A stretch of 64,000 nt of DNA from JAHFUI01 sp039931615 (GTDB lineage Bacteria > Acidobacteriota > Vicinamibacteria > Vicinamibacterales > CAVVIG01). Under the pieces are notes generated by a model that was given only the letters and a program-made list of their open reading frames with translations, ran no database searches and was not told the DNA's origin. The stretch lies in the NCBI GenBank assembly GCA_039931615.1, contig JBDTRR010000003.1, positions 62,001 to 126,000 of the forward strand. Direction: 5' to 3'. A program made the translations under genes and the position numbers. Shown one piece after another: positions 16,842-25,602 of this stretch (position 1 is its first letter; every line of letters starts with the position of its first letter).

Positions 16842-16899
16842 TTCAGGCCTGCCGTGTCCGGCAGACCTGAAGGTCTACACTACTTCGGAATCGATTTTT
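16842..16899. repeat. Palindromic repeat, family A copy 1
   Basis: TTCAGGCCTGCCG (16842-16854) and CGGCAGACCTGAA (16859-16871) form a 13-bp inverted repeat with one mismatch, followed by CACTACTTCGGAATCGATTT. The same block, with variation, occurs at 63220-63272. It sits between the convergent rdgB and rph and may double as a terminator. Confidence 0.75.
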
Positions 16900-16905
16900 C
16901 ACAGA

Positions 16906-17640
16906 TCAGGCCCGCCGCGCGATGAGATGGCCGACGATGGCCCGCTGCTTCTCGATCAGTTGCTGGATGCCGAGGTCGGCGAGGTCGAGCAGTGATGTCA
17001 ACGCGTCGCGGTCGAACGGGCTGCCCTCCGCCGTTCCCTGCACCTCGATGAACCGTCCGTCACCGGTCTTGACGATGTTCATGTCGACGTCGGCGCGGGA
17101 ATCGTCGTCGTAGGCGAGATCGAGCAGCGCTTCGCCGTCGACGATGCCGACGCTGATGGCGGCCACATAGTCGAGCAGCGGGATGCTCTTGATCACGTCC
17201 CGTTTGCGGAGGGCTTCGAGCGCCAGCGCCAGGGCGACGAAGGCGCCGGTGATCGACGCGGTTCGCGTCCCCCCGTCCGCCTGGATGACGTCGCAATCCA
17301 ACCAGATCGTCCGCTCGCCGAGGGCCGGCAGGTTCATCACCGAGCGCAGCGAGCGGCCAATCAACCGCTGGATCTCCTGGGTGCGCCCGCCGACCTTCCC
17401 GGTCGATGCCTCCCGCTGGGTTCGTGTACTGGTGGCGCGCGGGAGCATGCCGTATTCGGCGGTGACCCAGCCCTTTCCCGAATGGCGCAGAAAGTGCGGG
17501 ACCCGATCTTCGACGCTGGCCGTGCAGATGACGCGCGTGCGGCCGGCCTCGATGAACACTGAACCCTCGGCGTGCTCGAGGTAATGGGGCGTGAGCTTCG
17601 TCTCCCGCAGCTGGTTGGCCGGCCGATGATCAGAACGCAT
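16906..17640 (-). CDS. rph: Ribonuclease PH
   Basis: A 244-residue phosphorolytic 3'-5' exoribonuclease that trims tRNA 3' ends. Typical segments: MRSDHRPANQLR, ARTRVICTASVEDRVP, GWVTAEYGMLPRAT, RTQEIQRLIGRSLRSV, ERTIWLDCDVIQADGGTRTASITGA, and RADVDMNIV. All catalytic Arg and Asp positions appear intact. It lies 28 bases after the GerMN gene in the same direction, so it probably closes the amidase-GerMN-rph unit. Confidence 0.96.
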   Translation of the reverse strand: MRSDHRPANQLRETKLTPHYLEHAEGSVFIEAGRTRVICTASVEDRVPHFLRHSGKGWVTAEYGMLPRATSTRTQREASTGKVGGRTQEIQRLIGRSLRSVMNLPALGERTIWLDCDVIQADGGTRTASITGAFVALALALEALRKRDVIKSIPLLDYVAAISVGIVDGEALLDLAYDDDSRADVDMNIVKTGDGRFIEVQGTAEGSPFDRDALTSLLDLADLGIQQLIEKQRAIVGHLIARRA

Positions 17641-17668
17641 TATGTGTGTGGACTCTCACTGCAGCTGA

Positions 17669-18244
17669 TTATTGTACCCAGGACAGATTCTTGGCGAGCG
17701 GGCGACTCAGGTCGACGTGACCGGCGAGCGTTTCGATCTGCTTGCCTTCGACCAACAGCTGAACCGAGGTGACCGCCGGCAGATTCGCCGTCAGCGCGTC
17801 GACGATGGTATAGACCGTCAGTATTTCGTCAGTCGACCCGCCCGAATGACCGGTGACCAGCTCGCCGCTGAAATCGACGAACGCCTCGCCGTGCTCGGTC
17901 ACGAACAGCGTCCGCAGCCTGGTGCCAACCGGGACGGCTGACACCAGCGGTTCGACGGCCGGGGCGATCTGCGCCTCGATGATCTGCCTGGCCTGCTCGA
18001 CGGTGCCCTCGCCGAACGCCACGTCCCGCTCCAGGTCGGTGAGCCGCGTCCCGTCGTCGGCGACGTAGAACAGATGTGCCTTGATCTTCCGGCCCGGAGC
18101 GGCCGGCGTGGCCGGGGTGCCGACGGCCGCCGCCGGGGTGCGCGAGCGCCGATACGACGCCGGCAGCGTGACCAGCAACAACCAGGCGAACCCCGCCACG
18201 ATGACGGTCAGCGCGCCGAGGACCAGGATGCGGCGCGACGTCAC
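17669..18244 (-). CDS. GerMN-domain protein
   Basis: The 191-residue product has one N-terminal transmembrane helix (ILVLGALTVIVAGFAWLLLV) and a GerMN domain (about residues 55-185: VEQARQIIEAQIAP, VDFSGELVTGHSGGSTDEILTVYTIVDALTANLP, SVQLLVEG). GerMN proteins in Gram-negatives are envelope proteins connected to cell-wall amidases. The GTG start overlaps the amidase's TGA (GTGA), so it is translationally coupled to that gene. No catalytic site is expected. Confidence 0.85.
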   Translation of the reverse strand: MTSRRILVLGALTVIVAGFAWLLLVTLPASYRRSRTPAAAVGTPATPAAPGRKIKAHLFYVADDGTRLTDLERDVAFGEGTVEQARQIIEAQIAPAVEPLVSAVPVGTRLRTLFVTEHGEAFVDFSGELVTGHSGGSTDEILTVYTIVDALTANLPAVTSVQLLVEGKQIETLAGHVDLSRPLAKNLSWVQ

Positions 18245-19794
18245 TGGGTGCCGCCGCCAAGCGAATCGCGAAACCTGATGACCGCATCGTAGAGCGCCTG
18301 CACCAGCACGTTCTGGAACTCCGCCCCGGACATTTTCGCTTCCTGTTCCGGGTTGCTCAGATATCCCATCTCCACCATCACCGCCGGCATGTTGGCTGAC
18401 GAGAGCACGCGCAGCGCGGCCCGGTCGATTGGGCGGGCCGAGAGCGGGATGCGCTCGCGGAAGTGATCCGCCACCAGCATCGCCAGTTCGCCGGATCGAT
18501 CGACGTGCCGGATCTGGGCGAGATCCCACAGGACGAAGTCGATCTCCCGGAGCCCGCCCCCGATGGTGGGCAGCCTGGCGGGTGCGGCAGCGCGTCCAGC
18601 CAGGACGGTGTCGCCGTCGAACGCGGCGTAGAGAACCGAGGCGCCGACGGCGCTTTTCCGGAACGAGGCGTTGGCATGCAGGCTGATGAAGATGTCAGCC
18701 TTGTTGTTGTTGGCCATCGCCGCCCGCCCGTCCAGTGAGACGTTGTGATCGTCTTCGCGGGTCATGAGGACGCGAATGCCGAGCCGGCTTTCGATCAACC
18801 CCTTGACGCGGCGGGCAACCGCCAGCGTGAGATCCTTTTCCTTCGTTCCGCCGGCGCCCTTCACGCCTTCGTCCTCGCCGCCGTGGCCGGGATCGATGGC
18901 GATGGTCCTGAGCGAAGGGACCGGCGTGCCAAGCGCCGACAGATCCAGCGGGACGACGGGTGGGGACGGAGCCGCTGGAGCGGCAGGAACGGCCGCCAGC
19001 GGCTGCTGGTCGGTCTGGGCCGGCGCCAGCTCGATGATCGTGCGCGTCGTCGCCTCGAGCTGTTGCGCGGAGGCCCGGAACCCCGCGAATCGAGGGCCGA
19101 GGTCGAGCATCAGGGTGACCGGTTCGATCAGCCGGATTGCCTGCAGCAGCGGCTGGGGCTGAATCGGCGGCAGTGCGGCGTCGAGGAGATCGGCATCGAA
19201 CCTGATCGCCAGCGAATTGCCTTCCTGCGTCACGGTGCTGGCGGTACGCGGTGACGCGTCGACGACCACACGCGTCGGATCGCCGCCCTCGACGCGGACG
19301 GTGACGCGCGGCACGCGGAGATCGCCCGCGATCAGGAGTCGGGCCGGTTTGCGGAGATCGAGCCGCGCATCGTAGATCAACGCCAGGGCCCGGCTGATGA
19401 ATTCGACGGGAACCATGACGCGGCGTCCTGACCGGGTCGGCGAGGCGGGCAGCGACACCAGCCTCCCGCCAATCGACACCAGCGGTTGCTCGGGGGTGAG
19501 CAGAATCGATCGGCCCTTGTAGGCGACCGTCAGGGTGCCGAGCGACTCTTCACGAACCGACAACTGGAAGGCTGCCGCGAGGTCGTCGAGGAAGATCAGC
19601 TCCTGGTCGTTGACAACGTTCAGCGGCAGCGAGCGGCGGCCGTCCTTGGCGAGAATCGTCAGCGCCGGCGATATCGAACCCTGGCCGCGGATCGGCGGAG
19701 CGATCGCCAGCAGGCCAATCGCGATACCGGCCGCAATAGCGGGAACGGTGACGCGGCAGGGGCCCACGACATTCACGAGGAGAGGGCGAAGCAT
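18241..19794 (-). CDS. amiC: N-acetylmuramoyl-L-alanine amidase (Amidase_3) with AMIN-like domain
   Basis: The 517-residue product has a signal peptide, an N-terminal copper-amine-oxidase-like/AMIN-type region (residues about 40-250: LTPEQPLVSIGGRLVSLP, VMVPVEFISRALAL), a proline-rich linker and an amidase_3 domain. Zinc ligands and catalytic Glu are seen in IDPGHGGEDEG, MTREDD, ISLHANA and AVMVEMGYLSNPEQ. It cleaves the amide between N-acetylmuramic acid and L-alanine during cell separation. A GerMN protein is encoded immediately downstream with overlapping stop/start. Confidence 0.9.
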   Translation of the reverse strand: MLRPLLVNVVGPCRVTVPAIAAGIAIGLLAIAPPIRGQGSISPALTILAKDGRRSLPLNVVNDQELIFLDDLAAAFQLSVREESLGTLTVAYKGRSILLTPEQPLVSIGGRLVSLPASPTRSGRRVMVPVEFISRALALIYDARLDLRKPARLLIAGDLRVPRVTVRVEGGDPTRVVVDASPRTASTVTQEGNSLAIRFDADLLDAALPPIQPQPLLQAIRLIEPVTLMLDLGPRFAGFRASAQQLEATTRTIIELAPAQTDQQPLAAVPAAPAAPSPPVVPLDLSALGTPVPSLRTIAIDPGHGGEDEGVKGAGGTKEKDLTLAVARRVKGLIESRLGIRVLMTREDDHNVSLDGRAAMANNNKADIFISLHANASFRKSAVGASVLYAAFDGDTVLAGRAAAPARLPTIGGGLREIDFVLWDLAQIRHVDRSGELAMLVADHFRERIPLSARPIDRAALRVLSSANMPAVMVEMGYLSNPEQEAKMSGAEFQNVLVQALYDAVIRFRDSLGGGTQ

Positions 19795-19840
19795 ATTCAA
19801 TGAAAGATCCCGCTGCCGAGGTCCCTCATTGTAGCGCCGC

Positions 19841-20017
19841 TCACCCGAGAATCTTCCGTGCTCCGAGCATGGCCAGAACCAGGAAGACGACAAACAGGAG
19901 CAGGAACAGGCCGGCCAGGAATTTGGCGACCGCGAACGACACGCCGGCGATGGTGGTGAATCCCAGCAGCGCGGCAAGCAGGCCGATGACCAGGAACGTC
20001 AATGCCATGTGGAGCAT
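19841..20017 (-). CDS. Small DUF1328-type membrane protein
   Basis: A 58-residue protein, MLHMALTFLVIGLLAAL..., with two hydrophobic helices and the DUF1328 pattern (ALTFLVIxLLAALLGF, GVSFAVAKFLAG). A GGAGGT ribosome-binding site lies upstream. Members are of unknown function, probably stress-linked inner-membrane proteins. Confidence 0.8.
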   Translation of the reverse strand: MLHMALTFLVIGLLAALLGFTTIAGVSFAVAKFLAGLFLLLFVVFLVLAMLGARKILG

Positions 20018-20103
20018 GTGGTGTGACCTCCACCGGTCGGGGATAGCCAAAGCCGTGCCATCGCCGGTGGCGGCGGCCTGCCTCCCTGCGCTAGCTTAGT
20101 GAG

Positions 20104-20553
20104 ATGGAGACGCACGATTTCCTGACCTTGGCGGTTGAAGAAGCGGAGAAGGGTCGCCAGGAAGGCGGCATTCCGATCGGGGCGGTGCTCGTGCACGACG
20201 GCCGGATCCTGGGCCGCGGCCACAATCGCCGCGTACAGCAGGGTAGCGCGGTCCTGCACGGGGAGATGGACGCGCTGGAACGCGCCGGACGTCAGCCGGC
20301 GGCAATCTACCGCCGCAGCGTGATGTACACCACGCTGTCGCCGTGCGCCATGTGCAGCGGCGCCATCCTGCTGTACGGGATCCAGCACGTCGTGATCGGG
20401 GAGAACCGGACATTTCTTGGCGAAGAGGATCTCCTGCGCGAGCGGGGCGTGCGGGTCGAGGTGGTTCAGGACGACCGGTGCATCCGGTTGATGGAGCAGT
20501 TCATCGCCGAGTTTCCCGGCCTTTGGCACGAGGATATCGGCGAAGAGGGGTGA
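20104..20553 (+). CDS. Cytosine deaminase, fungal (FCY1) type
   Basis: The 149-residue zinc enzyme has His52-x-Glu54 (LHGEMDALE) and Cys81-x-x-Cys84 (SPCAMC), the cytidine/deoxycytidylate-deaminase fold. Unlike tRNA-adenosine deaminases it matches yeast cytosine deaminase along the whole length, including YGIxHVVIGEN near residue 91, the C-terminal MEQFIAEFP and the end HEDIGEE. It should deaminate cytosine to uracil. RefSeq often calls it nucleoside deaminase. Gene begins with an in-frame ATG with weak ribosome-binding site. Confidence 0.8.
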   Translation: METHDFLTLAVEEAEKGRQEGGIPIGAVLVHDGRILGRGHNRRVQQGSAVLHGEMDALERAGRQPAAIYRRSVMYTTLSPCAMCSGAILLYGIQHVVIGENRTFLGEEDLLRERGVRVEVVQDDRCIRLMEQFIAEFPGLWHEDIGEEG

Positions 20554-20592
20554 CCGGTGCTGGTGTCCCTCTTCGCCGCACGCCTGCTCCTG

Positions 20593-20625
20593 CGTGGGAT
20601 CCGGCTTCAGCCGGCGCCACGTACG
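20593..20625. repeat. Three-way-junction repeat, family B, short copy
   Basis: CGTGGGATCCGGCTTCAGCCGG then CGCCACGTACG. Compared with the full copies it lacks the second hairpin, as if that part was deleted. It lies between convergent genes. Confidence 0.7.
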
Positions 20626-20647
20626 ATTCGGACGCGAGCTGCTTCAG

Positions 20648-21079
20648 CTACTTCTTGTCGATCTGGACCGCCTGCAGCGGCGCCATTTCGTGTGCGAGCT
20701 CCTGGCTGCCGGCCGGATACTTGTTGGCGCTGAAGATGTAGGCGAGGAGATCCGCGTACTGCTCGGCCGACAGCCCGCCCGGGCTGTCGAACGGCATCGT
20801 CATCCGAATCTCGTCGAACAGGGCCCCGGCCGTCTTGCCGGTCCAGCCCTTGAGGAAGTCGTCGCCCACCAGCGGCGGCGAATCCTTCCCGCCCGACAGA
20901 TCGTCGAGATGACATTTCGAACAGGCTTCGGCGTAGACCGTCTGGCCGCGCTTGGCTTGAGCGTCGGTGTAGACCCCGCTCGAAACCGTTCCGCCGGGCT
21001 GCTGCGCGCGCAACGCCGACCCGAGGAGGGCACCGGTGAAGGCGACGGTGAGGAATCCAATGGCAAGGCGAGTATGCAT
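20648..21079 (-). CDS. Exported monohaem cytochrome c
   Basis: The 143-residue product has a signal peptide and one haem-binding CSKCH motif (about residue 53), with downstream methionines (TMPFDSPGG) suitable as the sixth iron ligand. The C-terminal half contains SAEQYADLLAYIFSAN, characteristic of class I cytochromes that follow dehydrogenases or dehydratases. It transfers electrons in the periplasm. It is encoded alone. Confidence 0.85.
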   Translation of the reverse strand: MHTRLAIGFLTVAFTGALLGSALRAQQPGGTVSSGVYTDAQAKRGQTVYAEACSKCHLDDLSGGKDSPPLVGDDFLKGWTGKTAGALFDEIRMTMPFDSPGGLSAEQYADLLAYIFSANKYPAGSQELAHEMAPLQAVQIDKK

Positions 21080-21177
21080 GGTGATCTTTTTATCACACCG
21101 GCTCGGTCTGACGAAGAGGGCCCGCGGCCGCTCAACGTCTGAGCTGATCTGGACCGCTTCTTGCTCGGGTTCCAACG

Positions 21178-22254
21178 GTGCGTCGGAACGCCCCGGTCAC
21201 GGCGGTTGCGCTGGCTGCGGCCCTGATCACCAGCGTCGTGACCGGCAGTTCGGCTGCCCGCCACGTGACGCCGGAGGCCAGGTTCGGCGCCATCGCCCGG
21301 GCGCAGGTCTGGATCCCCACCCGCGTCGCGTTGATGGATATGAAAGCGGGTCCGGGCGGCGCCGATGGGTTCGCCATCGGGCAATCCGTGACCTGCCGCT
21401 TCGTTGACCGGAAGATGAGCGGCGCGTCGCCGAAGTTCACGTGTGCCCTCGAGCCGGACGATGAGGTCAAGGTGAAATACGGCCGCGCCAACGGCGAGGT
21501 GTTTGCGGAGGTTGCCGCCAGCCGGCTGCTGTGGGCGCTCGGCTTTCCGACTGATCGGGTTTACCCCGTTCGCGTCACGTGCATCGGCTGTCCGTCCGAC
21601 CCGGCGAACCGGCGCGACGACCGGCGCGATCGGGTGGTGTTCGATCCGGCGGCCATCGAACGGAAGGTGCCGGGGCAGACCATTGAAACCACGCCGGACT
21701 CGGGGTGGAGCTGGCCGGATCTCGATCTGATCGACGAAGCCTCCGGCGGCGCTCCCCGCGCCCACCGCGATGCATTGAAACTGTTGGCGGTCATGCTGCA
21801 GCATACCGACAGCAAGCCGGCGCAGCAGCGTCTGATCTGTGTATCCGACCAGTCGGAGGACGCCAGTGAACCGTGCCTCCGCCCGGTGATGATGGTCAGC
21901 GACCTGGGGCTGACGTTCGGGCATGCCAACGTCTTCAATCGCAACGGCATCGCCAGCGCCAACCTGGCGGAGTGGGCGGCCGCCGACATCTGGCTGGATC
22001 CGGCGCGGTGCATCGGCAGCCTGGCACGTTCGCACACCGGCACCCTGGACAACCCGTCGATCAAGGAAGCCGGTCGCAAATTTCTCGCGGATCTGCTCGT
22101 GCAGCTCTCCGACGCGCAGTTGCGCGACCTGTTCGAGGTCTCACGCTTCCCGGAGCGTCTTCAGGGCGGCAAAGGGGGGAGTGAAGTCCGCGACTGGGTG
22201 GCTGCCTTCAAGAACAAACGCGACCGGATCGTGAACCACTCCTGCCCGCGTTAG
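21178..22254 (+). CDS. Exported protein with kinase-like (HipA/Fam20-type) residues
   Basis: A 358-residue protein starting at GTG with signal peptide (to SSA near residue 25). I do not recognise a named family. Several positions follow an atypical-kinase layout: Lys98/Lys100 in EVKVKYG, Glu111 in EVFAEVAASRLLWALGF, Asp211 in the QHTDSKPAQQ loop and Asp242 in VSDLGLTFG. HipA and Fam20-like kinases have an equivalent K-E-D(loop)-D order. Two CxxC-like pairs may be disulfides. A periplasmic kinase-like role is inference only. It stands upstream of a terminator. Confidence 0.55.
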   Translation: MRRNAPVTAVALAAALITSVVTGSSAARHVTPEARFGAIARAQVWIPTRVALMDMKAGPGGADGFAIGQSVTCRFVDRKMSGASPKFTCALEPDDEVKVKYGRANGEVFAEVAASRLLWALGFPTDRVYPVRVTCIGCPSDPANRRDDRRDRVVFDPAAIERKVPGQTIETTPDSGWSWPDLDLIDEASGGAPRAHRDALKLLAVMLQHTDSKPAQQRLICVSDQSEDASEPCLRPVMMVSDLGLTFGHANVFNRNGIASANLAEWAAADIWLDPARCIGSLARSHTGTLDNPSIKEAGRKFLADLLVQLSDAQLRDLFEVSRFPERLQGGKGGSEVRDWVAAFKNKRDRIVNHSCPR

Positions 22255-22364
22255 ACTCGTTTTATCGCTACGGCTCCTTACATCACTGCGCGCGACGATT
22301 GGCGCGGTCGTTCCTGACAGCTTAGTCAGGAAGCGTCGAATCAATAGACCGTAAGAACGTCAAC

Positions 22365-22387
22365 CACGCCGAAGATCGGCGTGTTTT
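22365..22387 (+). terminator. Rho-independent terminator
   Basis: CACGCCGA and TCGGCGTG form a perfect 8-bp stem with AGA loop, followed by TTTT. It ends transcription of the secreted kinase-like gene or separates it from the metal cluster. Confidence 0.75.
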
Positions 22388-22444
22388 GTCGTGCTGCACC
22401 TCCGGCTGTCCGCCCCGCCCACGAGTCGCGATACTGACGAAGAA

Positions 22445-22489
22445 TTCAGAAACTCTTCAGGTCGACAACCCGGCCGTGTGCAATACGAT
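22445..22489 (+). promoter_or_regulatory. Response-regulator-type box and -10 (first copy)
   Basis: TTCAG occurs at 22445-22449 and 22456-22460, an exact 11-bp direct repeat, and TACGAT at 22484-22489 can be the -10, 23 bases after the second TTCAG. OmpR/PhoB-type regulators bind such direct repeats in place of a -35. The arrangement recurs at 49899-49942. Drives the metal and electron-transfer cluster. Confidence 0.55.
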
Positions 22490-22606
22490 CCGCTGGTGGC
22501 AGGGTCCGTTCGAGGCCGGTTCGTGCGGCCTCGAACCGGCATCCGCAGCGATGACGGGACTGTCTGCCGAGCGGCCACGCCCTCGGAGATCAAGAAGGTG
22601 GCACAC

Positions 22607-24244
22607 ATGCAGAGATTTCGCGTCGGGGTCGCAAGCGTGGTGGTTCTGCTGACCGCTGTCGCTGCGGCCGCGCAGACATCGTCGGTCAGCGGCAAGGTAA
22701 CCAACAAGGAAGGCGCGGTGGTTGCCAACGCGACGGTGTCCCTGGTGCCGCCGCCCTCCGCGATGGCGTCGATGCCGGGCATGCGACCCGGGGCGACGGA
22801 TATTTCGGTGCAATCGGGCGCCGACGGGACGTTCCAGTTCGACAAGATCCCGGCCGGGCAATTCATCCTGCAGGTCGACGCGCCGGGTCAGTCGCGCTCA
22901 TCGCAGCAGATCACCGTGCCGACGACGCAGGCGCTGGCCATTTCGCTCGAGCCGCTCGAAGTGCCGGGCGCCGAAGCGTCGCCGACCGCGGCCGGAGCCG
23001 CTGCTGCCGCGCCGACGGTCGACGCGCTGCTCGAGCGGATCCGCACGCTCGAGCAGCGGCTGACCGAGTTCGAGTCGACCACCGTGCTGTCCGAGCCGGA
23101 GACCCGCGTCAAGCGGATCGAAATCTGGGTCGATAAGGACGGCAACCAGTACGACCACCAGGTCGCCGGTTCGAAGCGCGAGGTCACCTACGAGCGCGAG
23201 CGCGCCTACCGCCGCCAGACGATCAACGAGAAGATCGAACAGGCGCTGTCCGACGAAAAGGATCGCAACGTCGGCATCGGCGTCGATGCGACCACCGTCA
23301 CGCAGTTTGCCGGGCGGACGACCGGCGACCAGGCGCTGGCCAACAAGAACGCCTACGCGCTCGCCTCGGCGGACCTGTTCTTCACCGCCAAGCTGGCCCA
23401 GCACACGATCTTCTTCGCCGACGTCGTCGCGCTGAGCGGCTCGCCGCCCGATCGCCAGATTCCGACGTTGACGCTGCTCAACGGCTACACCGCACGGCTG
23501 GTGAACCAGAACGAACTGAATCTGCGCGAAGCGTGGTTGCGGACCGAGTTCTTCGGTCAGCGTCTGGCGCTGGTCGCCGGCCGGCTGGATTTGACCAACT
23601 ATTTCGATCACAACGCCGCCGCCAACGACGAGACCACCCAATTCCTCGCCGACGCCCTGGTGAACAATCCGACCCTGGGCCTGTCGAGCAACGGGACCGG
23701 GTTCGCGACGGTGTTCGATCCCAAGAACGGCTTCAACTTCAAGTTCGGGATCCAGCAGAGCAACCCGGACGCCGACAACCTGTCGGACTCAATCTACTCA
23801 CTCGCCGAAGCGGGCTACGTCGCCCGGCCACCCGGGCTCGGGGAAGGCAACTACCGCGTCTGGTACCGCTGGGACAACTCGGCGGAGAGCCGCGCCAACG
23901 CGGTCGGCATCAGCCTCGATCAGCGGCTCTTCCCGAGGCTGACGGTGTTCGCCCGGGTCGGCTCGGCTGAGGTGCTGGACGGTCACGATCGGTTCTACAG
24001 CGCCGGCGTCCAGATTCAGAACGGCCTCGTCTTCAATCCGCTGGATTCGTGGGGTATCGGCTATGCTCAGATCAATCCGTTCAGCGGCCGCAACGAGAAA
24101 TTGTTCGAGGGCTACTACAACTTCCGGCTGACCGAGCGGCTGCGCCTGTCGTTCAATCTGGAGCGGGTGCTGGACTCGGCGGAAGGAGACCAGCCGAAGT
24201 TCGGGTACTTCCTGCCGGGTGTGCGTCTTCAGGCGAGCTTCTAG
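22607..24244 (+). CDS. OprB-like outer-membrane barrel with carboxypeptidase-like N-domain
   Basis: The 545-residue exported protein starts with a signal, then a beta-sandwich of the carboxypeptidase-regulatory type (SVSGKVTNKEGAVVANATVSL ... FDKIPAGQFILQVDAPGQ, residues 25-110), a coiled coil (VDALLERIRTLEQRLTEFES), a basic linker and a large beta barrel (LREAWLRTEF, VAGRLDLTNYFDHN, RVWYRWDN, GVRLQASF). The C-terminal aromatic is typical of BamA clients. OprB/alginate-export-like porins carry sugars; the location in front of an RND pump suggests an outer-membrane pore for that system. Ligand unknown. Confidence 0.75.
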   Translation: MQRFRVGVASVVVLLTAVAAAAQTSSVSGKVTNKEGAVVANATVSLVPPPSAMASMPGMRPGATDISVQSGADGTFQFDKIPAGQFILQVDAPGQSRSSQQITVPTTQALAISLEPLEVPGAEASPTAAGAAAAAPTVDALLERIRTLEQRLTEFESTTVLSEPETRVKRIEIWVDKDGNQYDHQVAGSKREVTYERERAYRRQTINEKIEQALSDEKDRNVGIGVDATTVTQFAGRTTGDQALANKNAYALASADLFFTAKLAQHTIFFADVVALSGSPPDRQIPTLTLLNGYTARLVNQNELNLREAWLRTEFFGQRLALVAGRLDLTNYFDHNAAANDETTQFLADALVNNPTLGLSSNGTGFATVFDPKNGFNFKFGIQQSNPDADNLSDSIYSLAEAGYVARPPGLGEGNYRVWYRWDNSAESRANAVGISLDQRLFPRLTVFARVGSAEVLDGHDRFYSAGVQIQNGLVFNPLDSWGIGYAQINPFSGRNEKLFEGYYNFRLTERLRLSFNLERVLDSAEGDQPKFGYFLPGVRLQASF

Positions 24245-24272
24245 CGATCAAATTGTTGGTCAGGAGAAACAG

Positions 24273-25466
24273 ATGCTGAAAGCAGGTCGATTCGTCGTCA
24301 TCACCGGCGCCATCCTGGGTCTGGTGGCGGCGGCCGCGAGTTATACCTTGAGCGCGGCCGACATCAAGCTCGCGGACCCGGCCTCGGTGGTGATGATCGT
24401 CAATCGCGACTCGAACGATATCTCGTTCATGGACATCAAGACCCACAAGATGGTGGGCAAGGTGTTCCTCGGCAACAACGTCAACCCGCACATGGTGATG
24501 ATGTCGCCGGACGGGCGGTATGTGGTCACCGGCGGGACACGCGCCAACAAGGCGTTCATCATCGACGCCAAGACGCTGCAGCTGGTCAAGGTCATCAACG
24601 TCGACATCGCGCCGGAACATCTGTCGTTCTCGCCGGACAGCCGCTGGTACTACCAGGGGAATCCGGAAGGCGACTCGATCTCGGTGATCGACATGGTGTC
24701 GCTGACCAAGATCAAGACCATTCCAGGATTCGCCGAGCCGCTCAACGTCACCTTCTCGTCGGACGGTTCGAAGGCCTACGTCGGGAACTACGGCGCGCAC
24801 TGGGTCGGCGTCATCGACGTGCGCCGGCACGAGCTGATGAAGAAGATCCAGGTCGCGGAAGTGCCCGGAGTGTCGAAGCTCGATCCTGCCAAGTACCTCG
24901 GCGAGATCAAGGGCATCAACATCGCCGCGCCGACCAACGATGGCCGCTTTCTCTATGCCGCGGACGGCGATCTCGGGGTTGTCGGCGTGATCGATCCGCG
25001 CGAGGACAAGGTGATCAAGGTCATTCGCGTCGGTAAGAATCCGTGGCGCATCTACATGAGCCACGACGGCAAGTACGCGATCACGCCGAACAACGGCGAC
25101 GAGACCATCTCGATCATCGATCTCCAGGCGAACAAGGTGGCCGCGACGCTGGAAGCGGGGCCGGACATGACCGGAGTCAATTTCGCAGCCGGCAAGGCCT
25201 TTGTGATCAGTTCGACCAGTGGCTTTGTCTACATGTACGACATGAACACGCTGCGCCCGGCGGGTCGGATCAAGATCGGAACCAACGTTCAGCTCGAGAC
25301 TGCCACCACCGACACCAAGGACGAGAAGCTTTATCTGGCCGAGTCGACGACCAACTCGGTGGTGATCATCGATGGGAAAACCGGCCAGTTCGAGAAGGTG
25401 GCCAACGTCGGTTTGTTCCCGTGGGGCACCCACATCATGGACAGCAAGGACAACTACTGCCACTGA
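24273..25466 (+). CDS. Exported YVTN beta-propeller protein
   Basis: The 397-residue product begins with an uncleaved-looking or cleavable hydrophobic segment (residues 8-25) and contains repeated propeller blades, e.g. MVMMSPDGRYVVTGG, VTFSSDGSKAYVGNYG, GVIDPREDKVIKVIRVG, IYMSHDGKYAITPN, all YVTN/cytochrome-d1-like. It ends DNYCH, which could bind metal or haem. Such propellers are often scaffolds for periplasmic redox or metal complexes. CAGGAG precedes the ATG. Fourth from the operon start. Confidence 0.8.
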   Translation: MLKAGRFVVITGAILGLVAAAASYTLSAADIKLADPASVVMIVNRDSNDISFMDIKTHKMVGKVFLGNNVNPHMVMMSPDGRYVVTGGTRANKAFIIDAKTLQLVKVINVDIAPEHLSFSPDSRWYYQGNPEGDSISVIDMVSLTKIKTIPGFAEPLNVTFSSDGSKAYVGNYGAHWVGVIDVRRHELMKKIQVAEVPGVSKLDPAKYLGEIKGINIAAPTNDGRFLYAADGDLGVVGVIDPREDKVIKVIRVGKNPWRIYMSHDGKYAITPNNGDETISIIDLQANKVAATLEAGPDMTGVNFAAGKAFVISSTSGFVYMYDMNTLRPAGRIKIGTNVQLETATTDTKDEKLYLAESTTNSVVIIDGKTGQFEKVANVGLFPWGTHIMDSKDNYCH

Positions 25467-25489
25467 GACCGTCACAGACGCTTGAAGTA

Positions 25490-25515
25490 GCGGCACACTC
25501 TCCGGGGTGTGCCGC
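25490..25515 (+). terminator. Possible terminator-like hairpin
   Basis: GCGGCACAC and GTGTGCCGC form a 9-bp perfect stem with an 8-base loop, but no T-tract follows. It may slow transcription or process the mRNA between the propeller and the adaptor gene. Confidence 0.35.
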
Positions 25516-25602
25516 ACATCCCCTCGGGCGGTCGTCCGCAGGGACCGGCTCAGCCGGACTTCGCGGCCACACACTTCGCTTGCGGCTAGACTGGTCGTTG
25601 TC

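Noticed and set aside
20104..20553. tRNA adenosine deaminase TadA
   Set aside because: Zinc motifs are shared, but the C-terminal half follows yeast cytosine deaminase.
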